Origin: Acidobacteriota bacterium | GTDB lineage: Bacteria; Acidobacteriota; Thermoanaerobaculia; Multivoradales; Multivoraceae | Assembly: GCA_026707545.1 (NCBI GenBank) | Contig: JAPOWR010000001.1 | Coordinates: 1,765,778 to 1,829,777 of the forward strand | Direction: 5' to 3' | Length of the DNA stretch: 64,000 nucleotides | In this document: positions 1-9,585 of the stretch, piece by piece | Layout: the number at the start of each line of letters is the position of its first letter | Numbering within the stretch: the first letter of the stretch is position 1 | Made by a program: the position numbers and the translations under genes | Notes under the pieces: generated by a model | Databases searched by the model: none | What the model saw: only the letters and a program-made list of their open reading frames with translations | Told to the model about the DNA's origin: nothing

Positions 1-1
1 G

Positions 2-301
2 CCCATTCTCGATACAAGGAGACTTCTCGTCCCGACCATCTGCCTCTACGAGGTGTTCAGGATCACGTGCAGACAGCGCTCAGAAGCCGAGGCCCGTGAA
101 GCCGTTGCGATCATGCAGCGAGGCCGGGTCGTGGCCTTGTCCCCCGAACTCGCCCTCCACGCAGCCCAGTTGTCCCTCAAGCACTCGCTACCGATGGCCG
201 ACGCCTCGATCCTCGCGACCGCCTGGTCCGGGGAGGCGGAACTCTGGACCCAGGACGCGGACTTCGAGGGTCTGCCGGGCGTGCGCTACTTCCCCAGGTA
301 A
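2..301 (+). CDS. VapC-like PIN-domain toxin, C-terminal part (5' end outside window)
   Basis: The reading frame is open from the first bases of the window, so the start codon lies upstream; about 99 residues are visible. The visible part fits the second half of a PIN-domain ribonuclease: a strand-helix LLVPTICLYEVFR resembling the conserved Ser/Thr-Glu region, then the late acidic motifs MADASI and TQDADF, which in VapC proteins hold metal-binding aspartates. The family cleaves tRNA or rRNA and is usually paired with an upstream antitoxin gene, which would lie outside this window. The gene ends 11 bases before the convergent symporter gene. Assignment to PIN/VapC is fairly secure; toxin activity is inference. 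Confidence 0.75.
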   Translation, partial: PILDTRRLLVPTICLYEVFRITCRQRSEAEAREAVAIMQRGRVVALSPELALHAAQLSLKHSLPMADASILATAWSGEAELWTQDADFEGLPGVRYFPR

Positions 302-312
302 GCAGGCTACCC

Positions 313-1674
313 CTACGACAAACCTCTCCGCTCCGCCCGCAGCCGGTTGAAGTAGCCGGTCGCCGCCGCCTTCACCTTGGGCGCCAGGAGCAGCGTCGCG
401 ATCAGGTTCGGCACCGCCATCATGGCCAGGGCGGTGTCGATCATGTTGATCACCATGCTGGCGCTCCACCAGGCGCCGACGAAGATGCCCAGGAGGTAGA
501 ACCAGGTGTAGAGCCCGTCCCGCTTCGCGCCGAACAGGTAGGCGAAACAGCGCTTGCCGTAGTACGAGTAGCTGACCATCGTGGAGATCGCGAACATCAT
601 CACGATCAGCACCAGCAGGGCGCGACCCGGCGCACCCAGGGCGCTCTCGACCGCGTCCGCGGTCAGGGACACACCGGTGATGTCGCCGACCGTTTCGAGG
701 CCGCTCGAAAGGATGACGAAGGCGGTGAGGGAGCAGACGACGATCGTGTCGATGAAGGGGCCGAGCATCGCCACCAGGCCCTCGCGCACCGGTTCGTTCG
801 TCCTCGCCGCGCCGTGCGCGAGCGGCGCGGTGCCGAGACCCGCCTCGTTCGAGAACGCGGCGCGGCGAACGCCGATCATCATCGCCTGCTGGAAGCCGAT
901 GCCCATCGCGCCTCCCGCCGCGGCGGTGCCGGTGAAGGCCTCGCGGAAGATCCGACCGAACACCTCCACCGCGATGTCCGAGCGCACGAACAGAACGCAG
1001 AGTGCCATGCCCAGATACAGGACGCACATGACCGGCACGAACCGCCCCGTCACGGCACCGATCCGTTCGACGCCGCCAAAGGCGACCAGCGCGACCAGGG
1101 CCACGCAGCCCACTCCGGTCAGGATCGGATCGAGTCCGAACTGGGCGTTCAGGAGTTCCGCCACCTGGTTGCTCTGGAACATCGGCAGGCAGCCGAAGAG
1201 GCCGAAGGTGCAGAACATGATCGCCAGCGGCCGGAACTTCTTCCCCAGGCCGAGTTCGATCGTGTACATCGTGCCGCCGAGGAGCGCGCCCCGTTCGTCC
1301 CGGCCGCGGTAGATCTGGGACAGCGTGCAGGAGAAGAACTTGGTGCCCATGCCGACGACGGCCGCCACCCACATCCAGAACACGGCTCCGGCGCCGCCCT
1401 GGGTGACCGCGATCGCGACGCCGCCGATGTTGCCGACCCCGATCGTGGCCGCCAGCGCCGTCGACAGGGCCTGGAAGTGGCTGATGTGCCCCGGATCGTC
1501 CGGCGAGTCGTACTTCCCGAGCGTCACCGCAGTGGCGTGTCCCATGTGGAGCAGCGGCCGCAGGCGGACGTAGAGGCAGAAGAAAGCGCCGGACCCGATC
1601 AACAGGACGACCAGGGGCATGCCCCAGGCGTAGCCGACGACGACTTCCAGGAACCGCTCGAGCGAGGCCAGCAT
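313..1674 (-). CDS. AGCS-family sodium:alanine/glycine symporter
   Basis: 453 residues, the usual length of the alanine-or-glycine:cation symporter family (AgcS/DagA/AlsT). The protein is strongly hydrophobic with about ten membrane segments. The family signature TIGVGNIGGVA lies near residue 100, and a second signature region FSNEAGLGTAPLAHG follows in the middle, both involved in substrate and Na+ binding in this family. It would import small neutral amino acids across the inner membrane. It lies 34 bases downstream of the M16 peptidase pair on the same strand, so peptide breakdown and amino-acid uptake may be co-expressed; that link is inference from context. Confidence 0.93.
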   Translation of the reverse strand: MLASLERFLEVVVGYAWGMPLVVLLIGSGAFFCLYVRLRPLLHMGHATAVTLGKYDSPDDPGHISHFQALSTALAATIGVGNIGGVAIAVTQGGAGAVFWMWVAAVVGMGTKFFSCTLSQIYRGRDERGALLGGTMYTIELGLGKKFRPLAIMFCTFGLFGCLPMFQSNQVAELLNAQFGLDPILTGVGCVALVALVAFGGVERIGAVTGRFVPVMCVLYLGMALCVLFVRSDIAVEVFGRIFREAFTGTAAAGGAMGIGFQQAMMIGVRRAAFSNEAGLGTAPLAHGAARTNEPVREGLVAMLGPFIDTIVVCSLTAFVILSSGLETVGDITGVSLTADAVESALGAPGRALLVLIVMMFAISTMVSYSYYGKRCFAYLFGAKRDGLYTWFYLLGIFVGAWWSASMVINMIDTALAMMAVPNLIATLLLAPKVKAAATGYFNRLRAERRGLS

Positions 1675-1708
1675 CGGGGTCAGGCCGCCCCGGCCGCTGC
1701 GCCAGGCT

Positions 1709-3232
1709 TCACTGGCCCACCGTTTCCAGACTCACCGGATCCCGCTCCGGCAGCATGGTGACCCCGCCGCCGATCTTCCCTGCCACCTCGGCCATCGTGG
1801 CGCGGCCGTCGGCGTCGCCCGGCTCGATCTCCTCCCAGTTGCCGACGATCAGCATGACGAGCCTGTCGGGCAGGAGATGCCGTTCGGCCACGCGCTTTAC
1901 CTCCTCCGGCGTCACCGCCTCGACGTTCGCCCGGTAGGTCCGCCAGTAGTCGTGAGGGCGGCCCAGGAACTCGTCCTGCGCGAAGATGGAAGCGATGGCC
2001 ACGGCCGACTCGAAGTTGCTCGGGAAGGTCTCGATCGCCGCCGCCTTGACCGTCTGGAGCTCGTCCTCGGGGACGAGTTCCGTTCGTATCCGGTCGACCT
2101 CCTCCAGCGCGATCTTCGCCGCGAAGGCGACCGTCTCGCTCTTCGACTGGAAGGTGATGCTCAGGTTGCTCGGCCAGTAGCTGCCGATGCGGAAGTTGGA
2201 GTAGGCGCCGTAGGCCAGCCCCTCGTCGGAGCGGATCCGCTTCATCAGCCGGGTGGTGAAGCCGCCGTTGCCGAGCACCCCGTCCATCATCGACAGCGCG
2301 AAGTGGTCAGGATGGCCCCAGTCCTCGCGCTGGAAGGTGCGGTGGCCGATGTGCACGCGCCCCTGCGGAATGTCCTGCTGCGCCACGTAGACGCCGGGCG
2401 CGGGATCGTACGCCGCCGCCTGGGGCGGCCAAGGCGCCTGGTCGCGGCCCTCTGTCTCGAAGCGGTCGAGCAGCGCCGAGAGCTTGGCCGCGAGTTCGTC
2501 GCTGTCGAAGTCCCCAGCGGCCGCCACGACCATGTGGCCGGGATGCACGTAGCGCCGGTGAAACGCCACCAGGTCATCGCGAGCTACCGCGTCCAGCGAC
2601 GCCGCGGTGACGAACCGCGATTCCACGTGGTCCCGCCCGTAGAGCAGCCACTGGCCTTCGCGGCCGGCGACATCGACCGGATCGTCGTTGCGCTGCTTGA
2701 GGCTCTCCAGCTCGTTCTCCTTCGCCAGGTCCAGCCGGTCGCCGTCGAAGCGGGGCTCGGTGAGCATCGAGAAGAAGAGGTCGAGGCACTCGTCGAGCAC
2801 GGTCGACAGGCAGTTCATCGACATCCCGGCGCTGGTGCTGCCGATGAAGGCAGAGAAGTTGCCGGCAACCGCCTCCACCGCCTCGTCGAAGGCCTTCGCC
2901 TCCAGTTCGCCGGCGCCGCCCGTCCGCATCAGTTCGCCGGTCAGGGAGGCCAGCCCGGTCTGCTCGGCGGGCTCCAGCCAGGAGCCGATGCGAAACCGCA
3001 CCGTGACGTCGACCAGTGGCAGCGAACGGTCCGGCACGAGGTAAGTGGGAACGCCCCCCGCCAGTTCGCGGCGGAAACCGTCCGCGTCAGGCAGCTCGAA
3101 GTCGAGTGGACCGTACGTCAGTTCACTCGGGTGCGCGACGATCTCGGCGCTGCCCTGGGCGCCGACCGACGGCGCCAGGCCGAGGCAGAGAAGGACGGGA
3201 ACCGCAAACCTCACAAGCACGCGTCCGCTCAC
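1709..3232 (-). CDS. M16-family peptidase-like protein lacking the zinc motif (partner subunit)
   Basis: 507 residues with an N-terminal signal peptide (hydrophobic segment ending around VGAQG). The fold-level pattern of a pitrilysin/processing-peptidase M16 protein is clear: an N-terminal M16 domain, then the second M16_C domain with the YVHPGHMVVAAAGDF stretch. Where an active M16 enzyme has HxxEH, this protein reads GLASLTGELM, so the zinc ligands are missing. It starts at a GTG that overlaps the stop of the upstream gene by four bases (GTGA), implying translational coupling. Family knowledge says such inactive partners form heterodimers with an active M16 subunit, here the adjacent gene. 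Confidence 0.9.
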   Translation of the reverse strand: MSGRVLVRFAVPVLLCLGLAPSVGAQGSAEIVAHPSELTYGPLDFELPDADGFRRELAGGVPTYLVPDRSLPLVDVTVRFRIGSWLEPAEQTGLASLTGELMRTGGAGELEAKAFDEAVEAVAGNFSAFIGSTSAGMSMNCLSTVLDECLDLFFSMLTEPRFDGDRLDLAKENELESLKQRNDDPVDVAGREGQWLLYGRDHVESRFVTAASLDAVARDDLVAFHRRYVHPGHMVVAAAGDFDSDELAAKLSALLDRFETEGRDQAPWPPQAAAYDPAPGVYVAQQDIPQGRVHIGHRTFQREDWGHPDHFALSMMDGVLGNGGFTTRLMKRIRSDEGLAYGAYSNFRIGSYWPSNLSITFQSKSETVAFAAKIALEEVDRIRTELVPEDELQTVKAAAIETFPSNFESAVAIASIFAQDEFLGRPHDYWRTYRANVEAVTPEEVKRVAERHLLPDRLVMLIVGNWEEIEPGDADGRATMAEVAGKIGGGVTMLPERDPVSLETVGQ

Positions 3233-5064
3233 TGCTCACCTCCTTCGCCATCTTCTTCCACAAACTCAGCCTGTTCCTGCAGCTCGGCCAGCCGCCCCTC
3301 GATCACGCCGCGCATCCAGTCGAGCGCCGGGCGCATCTCTTCCGGCACCTGAGCCGACTGGGCCTCCATCTGCTGGAGGACCATCTCGAGTTGGGCCGGA
3401 TCCTCGATCTGGGCGATCGCCTCGGCCTGGGACATGAGAGCCGTCCGCATCTCCGGCGGCAGGGCTTCGAGCTCGGACGGGGTCTCCGTCGCTTCGGTTC
3501 CCTCCTTGCGGTAGTACAGGCTGACCAGACGGTTTGCTGGCTCGAAGTACTTCGCCGCCACCCGCTGCACGTCCTCGGCCGTCACTTCGTTGGTCCGCTC
3601 CGCGACGGTGTTCAGGTAGCGCCAGTCGCCGAGCGCGTCCATGATCGCCAACTGGATCATCAGGAAGAACGGATCCCTGAGCTGCCGGTAGGTGTCGGCC
3701 GACACGCGGTTCTTGACCTTGGCCAGCTCGTCCTCCGGGACCGGCTCGGCGATCAGTTCCGCGACGATCCCGTCCCAGGCGGCCAGGAGTTGTTCGGGGG
3801 TCGCGTCGCCCTTTGTCTCCGCGCGCAGGTTGAAGACGCCGGCGTACTTCCTCGCCTCGTAGAAGGCAGCCGCACTGGACGCCAGCTCCGCGCCCTCCAC
3901 GATCTGCTCGTAGAGACGGCCGGTGCGGCCGTTCAGCACGCCCGCGACGACATCGAGCGCATAACCGTCACCGTGACCGAACGGCACCGCGTGGTAGCGC
4001 ACCTGGAGCTGGGGCTGGCAGTCGCACTCGGCCGTCATCCGCTTCTCGGCCAGTTGCTCGGCCTCGAGAGTGACGACATCGGGCGCCTGCCGCTCGGCCG
4101 GCGCGAGGCGGCCGAAGTAGCGCTCCGCCAGTTCCCGCACCTCGGCCGGATCGAAGTTGCCGACCAGCACGGCGCTCAGGTTGTTCGGTGCGTAGTAGGT
4201 GGCGAAGAACTCGTCGGCCTGGGACTTGCTGATCACCTCCAGGTCGGAGGCCCAACCGATGACCGGCCAACTGTACGGATGGGACTGCCAGAACATGGCG
4301 TCCGCCTGCTCGTCGTAGCGTCCGGTCGGCGTCGACTCGGTGCGCAGACGCCGCTCTTCGTACACCACGTCCCGCTCGGCGTAGAACTCGCGGAACACCG
4401 GATTCAGCAGGCGATCCGACTCGAGCCAGAACCAGAGTTCCAGCCGGTTCGCCGGCAACTGGTTGATGTAGACCGTAAAGTCGTTGCTGGTGAAGGCGTT
4501 CAAGCTCGTGCCGCCGCCGTCGGTGTAGACCTTGTCCAGTTCGTCCTTGACCATGAGCTCCCGCTGCTCCTCCACGAGCTCCTGGAACTCGGCGCGCAGC
4601 GCGTTCAGGGTGTCGGTGCGGTGAGCGGGATCGTACGGATCGTCGATCTCGCCCAGCCGGTACCGCCGCCGCTGTTCACGCAGTTCGGCGCGGATCTTCT
4701 CCTGGACCGCCTCCTGCTCCGCGATGATCTCGAGGTCGCGCTCGATGTCCTTCGTGCCGATCGTGTGGGTGCCCTTGAACATCATGTGCTCGAAAAAGTG
4801 GGCCAGGCCGGTGATCCCCGGCCGCTCGTCGGCGGAACCGACATGAGCCACCCACGCAGCGGCCACGGTCGTCAGCTCCGGGCGGCTCACCAGCAGGAAG
4901 CGCATTCCGTTGTCGAGTTCGAACTCATCGACCGGCACCGCGGCTGCCGTCGGTGCGCTCTGGGCCGCACCGTCGGCCGGCCAGGCGAGCGCCGCCGCCA
5001 GCACGGCTAGCAGACCGATCCGCACCGCCGCCGCGCAGCCGTTTCTTCGTTCAGGCCAGATCAC
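3229..5064 (-). CDS. M16-family zinc metallopeptidase, catalytic subunit, exported
   Basis: 611 residues with a signal peptide (cleavage near residue 35). The inverted zinc motif H89-F-F-E92-H93 is intact, and the downstream conserved glutamate lies in ERDVVYEERR. A charged, probably coiled helical insertion separates the two. The C-terminal half carries the M16_C domain and ends in an acidic Glu-rich tail. The start is a GTG preceded by AAGGAG about nine bases upstream. It is the first gene of a leftward operon with the inactive M16 partner and the AGCS symporter. Likely a periplasmic oligopeptidase; substrate unknown. Confidence 0.93.
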   Translation of the reverse strand: MIWPERRNGCAAAVRIGLLAVLAAALAWPADGAAQSAPTAAAVPVDEFELDNGMRFLLVSRPELTTVAAAWVAHVGSADERPGITGLAHFFEHMMFKGTHTIGTKDIERDLEIIAEQEAVQEKIRAELREQRRRYRLGEIDDPYDPAHRTDTLNALRAEFQELVEEQRELMVKDELDKVYTDGGGTSLNAFTSNDFTVYINQLPANRLELWFWLESDRLLNPVFREFYAERDVVYEERRLRTESTPTGRYDEQADAMFWQSHPYSWPVIGWASDLEVISKSQADEFFATYYAPNNLSAVLVGNFDPAEVRELAERYFGRLAPAERQAPDVVTLEAEQLAEKRMTAECDCQPQLQVRYHAVPFGHGDGYALDVVAGVLNGRTGRLYEQIVEGAELASSAAAFYEARKYAGVFNLRAETKGDATPEQLLAAWDGIVAELIAEPVPEDELAKVKNRVSADTYRQLRDPFFLMIQLAIMDALGDWRYLNTVAERTNEVTAEDVQRVAAKYFEPANRLVSLYYRKEGTEATETPSELEALPPEMRTALMSQAEAIAQIEDPAQLEMVLQQMEAQSAQVPEEMRPALDWMRGVIEGRLAELQEQAEFVEEDGEGGEQ

Positions 5065-5169
5065 AGGCGAGTCTCCTTTCCGGTCCCCGCACCGGAGACC
5101 GTGTCAGCGGGACCGGCAGACTCTACCGCCTGCGCCGCGGGCCGGCCGCACGGCGAGTGTCCTGGACTG

Positions 5170-5198
5170 TTGACATTCGGGCCGCCATGTTTCTATTG
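5170..5198 (+). promoter_or_regulatory. groESL promoter, sigma-70 type
   Basis: A perfect -35 hexamer TTGACA at 5170-5175 is followed after 16 bases by TCTATT (5192-5197) as the best -10 match (4 of 6). The CIRCE operator begins immediately after it, exactly where transcription would start, so HrcA bound there would block initiation. Confidence 0.75.
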
Positions 5199-5225
5199 TT
5201 AGCACTCGCTCGGGCCGAGTGCTAA
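5199..5225 (+). promoter_or_regulatory. CIRCE operator (HrcA binding site)
   Basis: TTAGCACTC (5199-5207), nine-base spacer, GAGTGCTAA (5217-5225): a perfect match to the CIRCE consensus inverted repeat. It lies between the promoter and groES. In known systems the HrcA repressor binds this element and is folded into its active form by GroEL, giving feedback control of chaperonin. hrcA itself is not in this window. Confidence 0.97.
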
Positions 5226-5292
5226 CAGGCCCTCCGTCCCGACCACGAAGACCCACATCCACCGACACCAATCCAACAGGAGGAGATCGCTG

Positions 5293-7240
<1,948 letters not shown>

Positions 7241-7265
7241 GCGAGCCGGCTACCGGCAAGGACCT

Positions 7266-7298
7266 GAGGGCGGCCCTCCGGGGCCGCCCTCTCTTCTT
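7266..7298 (+). terminator. Rho-independent terminator of groESL
   Basis: An 11-bp perfect GC-rich stem (GAGGGCGGCCC / GGGCCGCCCTC, arms 7266-7276 and 7281-7291) with a 4-base loop, followed by TCTTCTT. It sits 25 bases after the groEL stop and before the convergent VWA gene. Confidence 0.88.
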
Positions 7299-7325
7299 GG
7301 TGCGGGTGCCCCCAGGCCGCCCCCT

Positions 7326-9128
7326 TCAACTCCCCGCCGTCGCGGCACTCCGGTCGCGGGAGCGCTTCTGTCGCGCCTTCTTGGGCGACGGCGCCACGTC
7401 CACCGGCAATCGGAGGAGAGACATCTCGCCACTGATCTCGTCTCGAACGCCGACCGCGACGTCGTACTCGCTGCGGGCGAGCTTCATGGAGATGTTGAAC
7501 CAATAGACGCCGGCCTTGGCGGTCACTCCGCGGCGGCCCAGGGTGACGACTTTCTCCCTCGCGGCCGTGCGAACGCCGTTCTTGCGGTCCAGAGCGAGGA
7601 GCCAGAGCCGGAGTTCCGCCCGCTTCCGGCCCGGTCCCGGCAGCAGTAGCACGGACTCCTCAGGCACGACCACGTTGACGCCGAGCTTGAAGCGCTTCCG
7701 GCCGGTCTTGTTCGGCGGGTCAAAGCCGACCTTGATCGAGAGTGGATTGTCGAGATCGCCCAGGTACGTCGTGGCAAGCAGCCGGTCCGCCAGCCGCTCC
7801 GACAGGGGCTTGTCCCGGTAGCTCTCCCGGTGCTGGACTCTCCTGCCCGCCGCCGCGTGCGGAGCGAGTTCGACTCGGAGCTTCCGCACCTTGCCGGGAC
7901 GCCGCTTTGCCGGCATGAAGCCGAGCGAGTAGGCCGCCTCTAGCTGCTCCGACGCCTCTAGCAGCAGCTCGACCAGATCGTTCGAGTTCGCCAGCAGCTT
8001 GCCTCCGGTCTCGGCGGCGATCGCGTGCATGCCGCTCTGAGAGCTCAGCCGATGTACGGAGTCGTTCTCGAACAGGGAAGACGACATGCCCAGAGGCAGC
8101 GACGCGTCGGCTGCCAACCCGGCGCGTACACCGGCAGCGTCCACGGCGTAGAACGTGACCCGGTTCGCGTTGGCGTGGCGCGTCAGCAGATCGAAACGCC
8201 TGCTTTCGTCGGAACCGGCAAGCTCCGACATGAGTCGCGAGGTCGCCCGGCGGTCGTTCGCGCAGTGCTGATGCGCCAGATAGCTCCACACCGCCTCTCC
8301 CGGTTGCCGAGGCAGACTGTCGCTCACGTAGAGGACCGCCTTCTTGCCCGGAACGCCCCCGAGTACGCTCACCAGGTCGGCGAGTCCGGCCACCGCGGCG
8401 GCGACGCGGTTCGCTTCCTCCGCTGCGTGCCGGCGCGCGATCGCCATGTAAGGCCCATCGCATGCCGGATCCGTCTCGACGATCTCCAGGATGGCCCTTT
8501 GCCTCGCCACGTGCTGAGCCAGACCGCGGGTCGTGGCCCGGCGCCGAAGCGCCGCCGCCTCCAGAACCCGGTCCAGATCCGGCGTCGGCGGCGTCACGAT
8601 CTCCAGACGGTCGCGGAACGTCGCCAGCATGTAGCGGGCACCCCAGTCTCGCCAAGGCGTTACCGCCTCGGCAAGCCGTCTCAGCGCCCGCGTCCGATGC
8701 GGACCGTGGAGGTTCGCGTCGTCGAGGTAGAGCACCACCGTCAAATTGCTTGCGGCACCGGCCGAGGACGCGCCGTGACTCCCGGACCGCGTGACCCCGG
8801 CCGGCTTCGCGCCCAGAATCGACTCGAACTCCGCGAAGTTGCTGATCTCGACTCGCTCGCCGTCGGCGTAGAGCTCGAAGTCGTCCCGGCCGAGCCCGCG
8901 CACCGGTCGACCCTTGCGGTCCGTCACGACGACGTCGACCTCGATCACCTCGACATCGACCGACTCCACGAAGGCCCGGTCCGGCGTCTGGCCGCTTACC
9001 GCGGCGGCACCGAAGAGCCACACCAAGACCAACCCCCCGGATGTCCAGAAGCGCTTGAGAGCCGGTCTTGAGCGCCGCGCCTGAGTGATTGCCGCGGGCA
9101 ACAGAGACACAACGGTTGTCACAAGCAC
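7326..9128 (-). CDS. Secreted VWFA-related (Acidobacterial-type) domain protein with degenerate MIDAS
   Basis: 600 residues from a GTG start. A long basic N-region precedes the hydrophobic signal segment that ends AAVSGQ. It then shows the typical entry motif of the Acidobacterial VWFA-related family: a strand run VDVEVIEVDVVVTDRKGRPV followed by GLGRDDFELYADG. The metal-site position reads VVLYLDDANLH instead of the canonical DxSxS, so metal-dependent adhesion through a standard MIDAS looks unlikely. A C-terminal ~200-residue region with strands follows. It is the last gene of a leftward operon, 11 bases after the PDZ gene. It is distinct from, and only distantly similar to, the seven tandem VWA paralogues at 22.5-37.7 kb. 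Confidence 0.8.
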   Translation of the reverse strand: MLVTTVVSLLPAAITQARRSRPALKRFWTSGGLVLVWLFGAAAVSGQTPDRAFVESVDVEVIEVDVVVTDRKGRPVRGLGRDDFELYADGERVEISNFAEFESILGAKPAGVTRSGSHGASSAGAASNLTVVLYLDDANLHGPHRTRALRRLAEAVTPWRDWGARYMLATFRDRLEIVTPPTPDLDRVLEAAALRRRATTRGLAQHVARQRAILEIVETDPACDGPYMAIARRHAAEEANRVAAAVAGLADLVSVLGGVPGKKAVLYVSDSLPRQPGEAVWSYLAHQHCANDRRATSRLMSELAGSDESRRFDLLTRHANANRVTFYAVDAAGVRAGLAADASLPLGMSSSLFENDSVHRLSSQSGMHAIAAETGGKLLANSNDLVELLLEASEQLEAAYSLGFMPAKRRPGKVRKLRVELAPHAAAGRRVQHRESYRDKPLSERLADRLLATTYLGDLDNPLSIKVGFDPPNKTGRKRFKLGVNVVVPEESVLLLPGPGRKRAELRLWLLALDRKNGVRTAAREKVVTLGRRGVTAKAGVYWFNISMKLARSEYDVAVGVRDEISGEMSLLRLPVDVAPSPKKARQKRSRDRSAATAGS

Positions 9129-9139
9129 AATCGCACGAC

Positions 9140-9574
9140 TCAGGGTGGCAGGTCGCGTCTGCGATCCGGCAGCGCAGAATCGGAACAGCGCAGCAGTGCT
9201 TCGTTCCTTGCGGCCAGACCGAGCGGGGGTTCGGTCGGCACCACAACCATGGAGCGGAGTCGTCCGCCGCGCTGGAAGGCAAACTCGACAGGAACACCTT
9301 CCCTGACCTTGCTCCCCAGGCTGTCCAGGGCCTCGCGATGCGACGCGAATCGCACCTCCGCCCCCGAGACCATCTTCAGAACATCACTCTCTCTGATGCC
9401 GGCCGTCTCCGCAGGAGTTCCCGGCACCACGTAGAGGACTGTCAGCAGCCCCGAGTTCGGATCGACCTCGAACCCGAACCCCAAGTAACCCGGCTTGTCG
9501 GATTCCCCGTCAGCATACGCGGCAACGCACAATCCGAGAGCCAGCACCGAACCGGCCACGAGTCTCTTCCGCAT
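9140..9574 (-). CDS. Small secreted PDZ-domain protein
   Basis: About 144 residues starting at an ATG with AGGAG seven bases upstream; the longer open frame upstream overlaps the neighbouring gene and lacks such a site. A signal peptide (MRKRLVAGSVLALGLCVAAYA) is followed by one PDZ-like domain: GYLGFGF, then VVPGTPAETAGIRESDVLKMVSG, the usual carboxylate-binding-loop and helix pattern. No protease domain is attached, so it is probably a periplasmic or surface peptide-binding module. It sits between the carboxypeptidase-regulatory-like gene (11-base gap) and the VWA gene (11-base gap), suggesting one operon and possibly one complex. Confidence 0.8.
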   Translation of the reverse strand: MRKRLVAGSVLALGLCVAAYADGESDKPGYLGFGFEVDPNSGLLTVLYVVPGTPAETAGIRESDVLKMVSGAEVRFASHREALDSLGSKVREGVPVEFAFQRGGRLRSMVVVPTEPPLGLAARNEALLRCSDSALPDRRRDLPP

Positions 9575-9585
9575 CACGATCTCCT

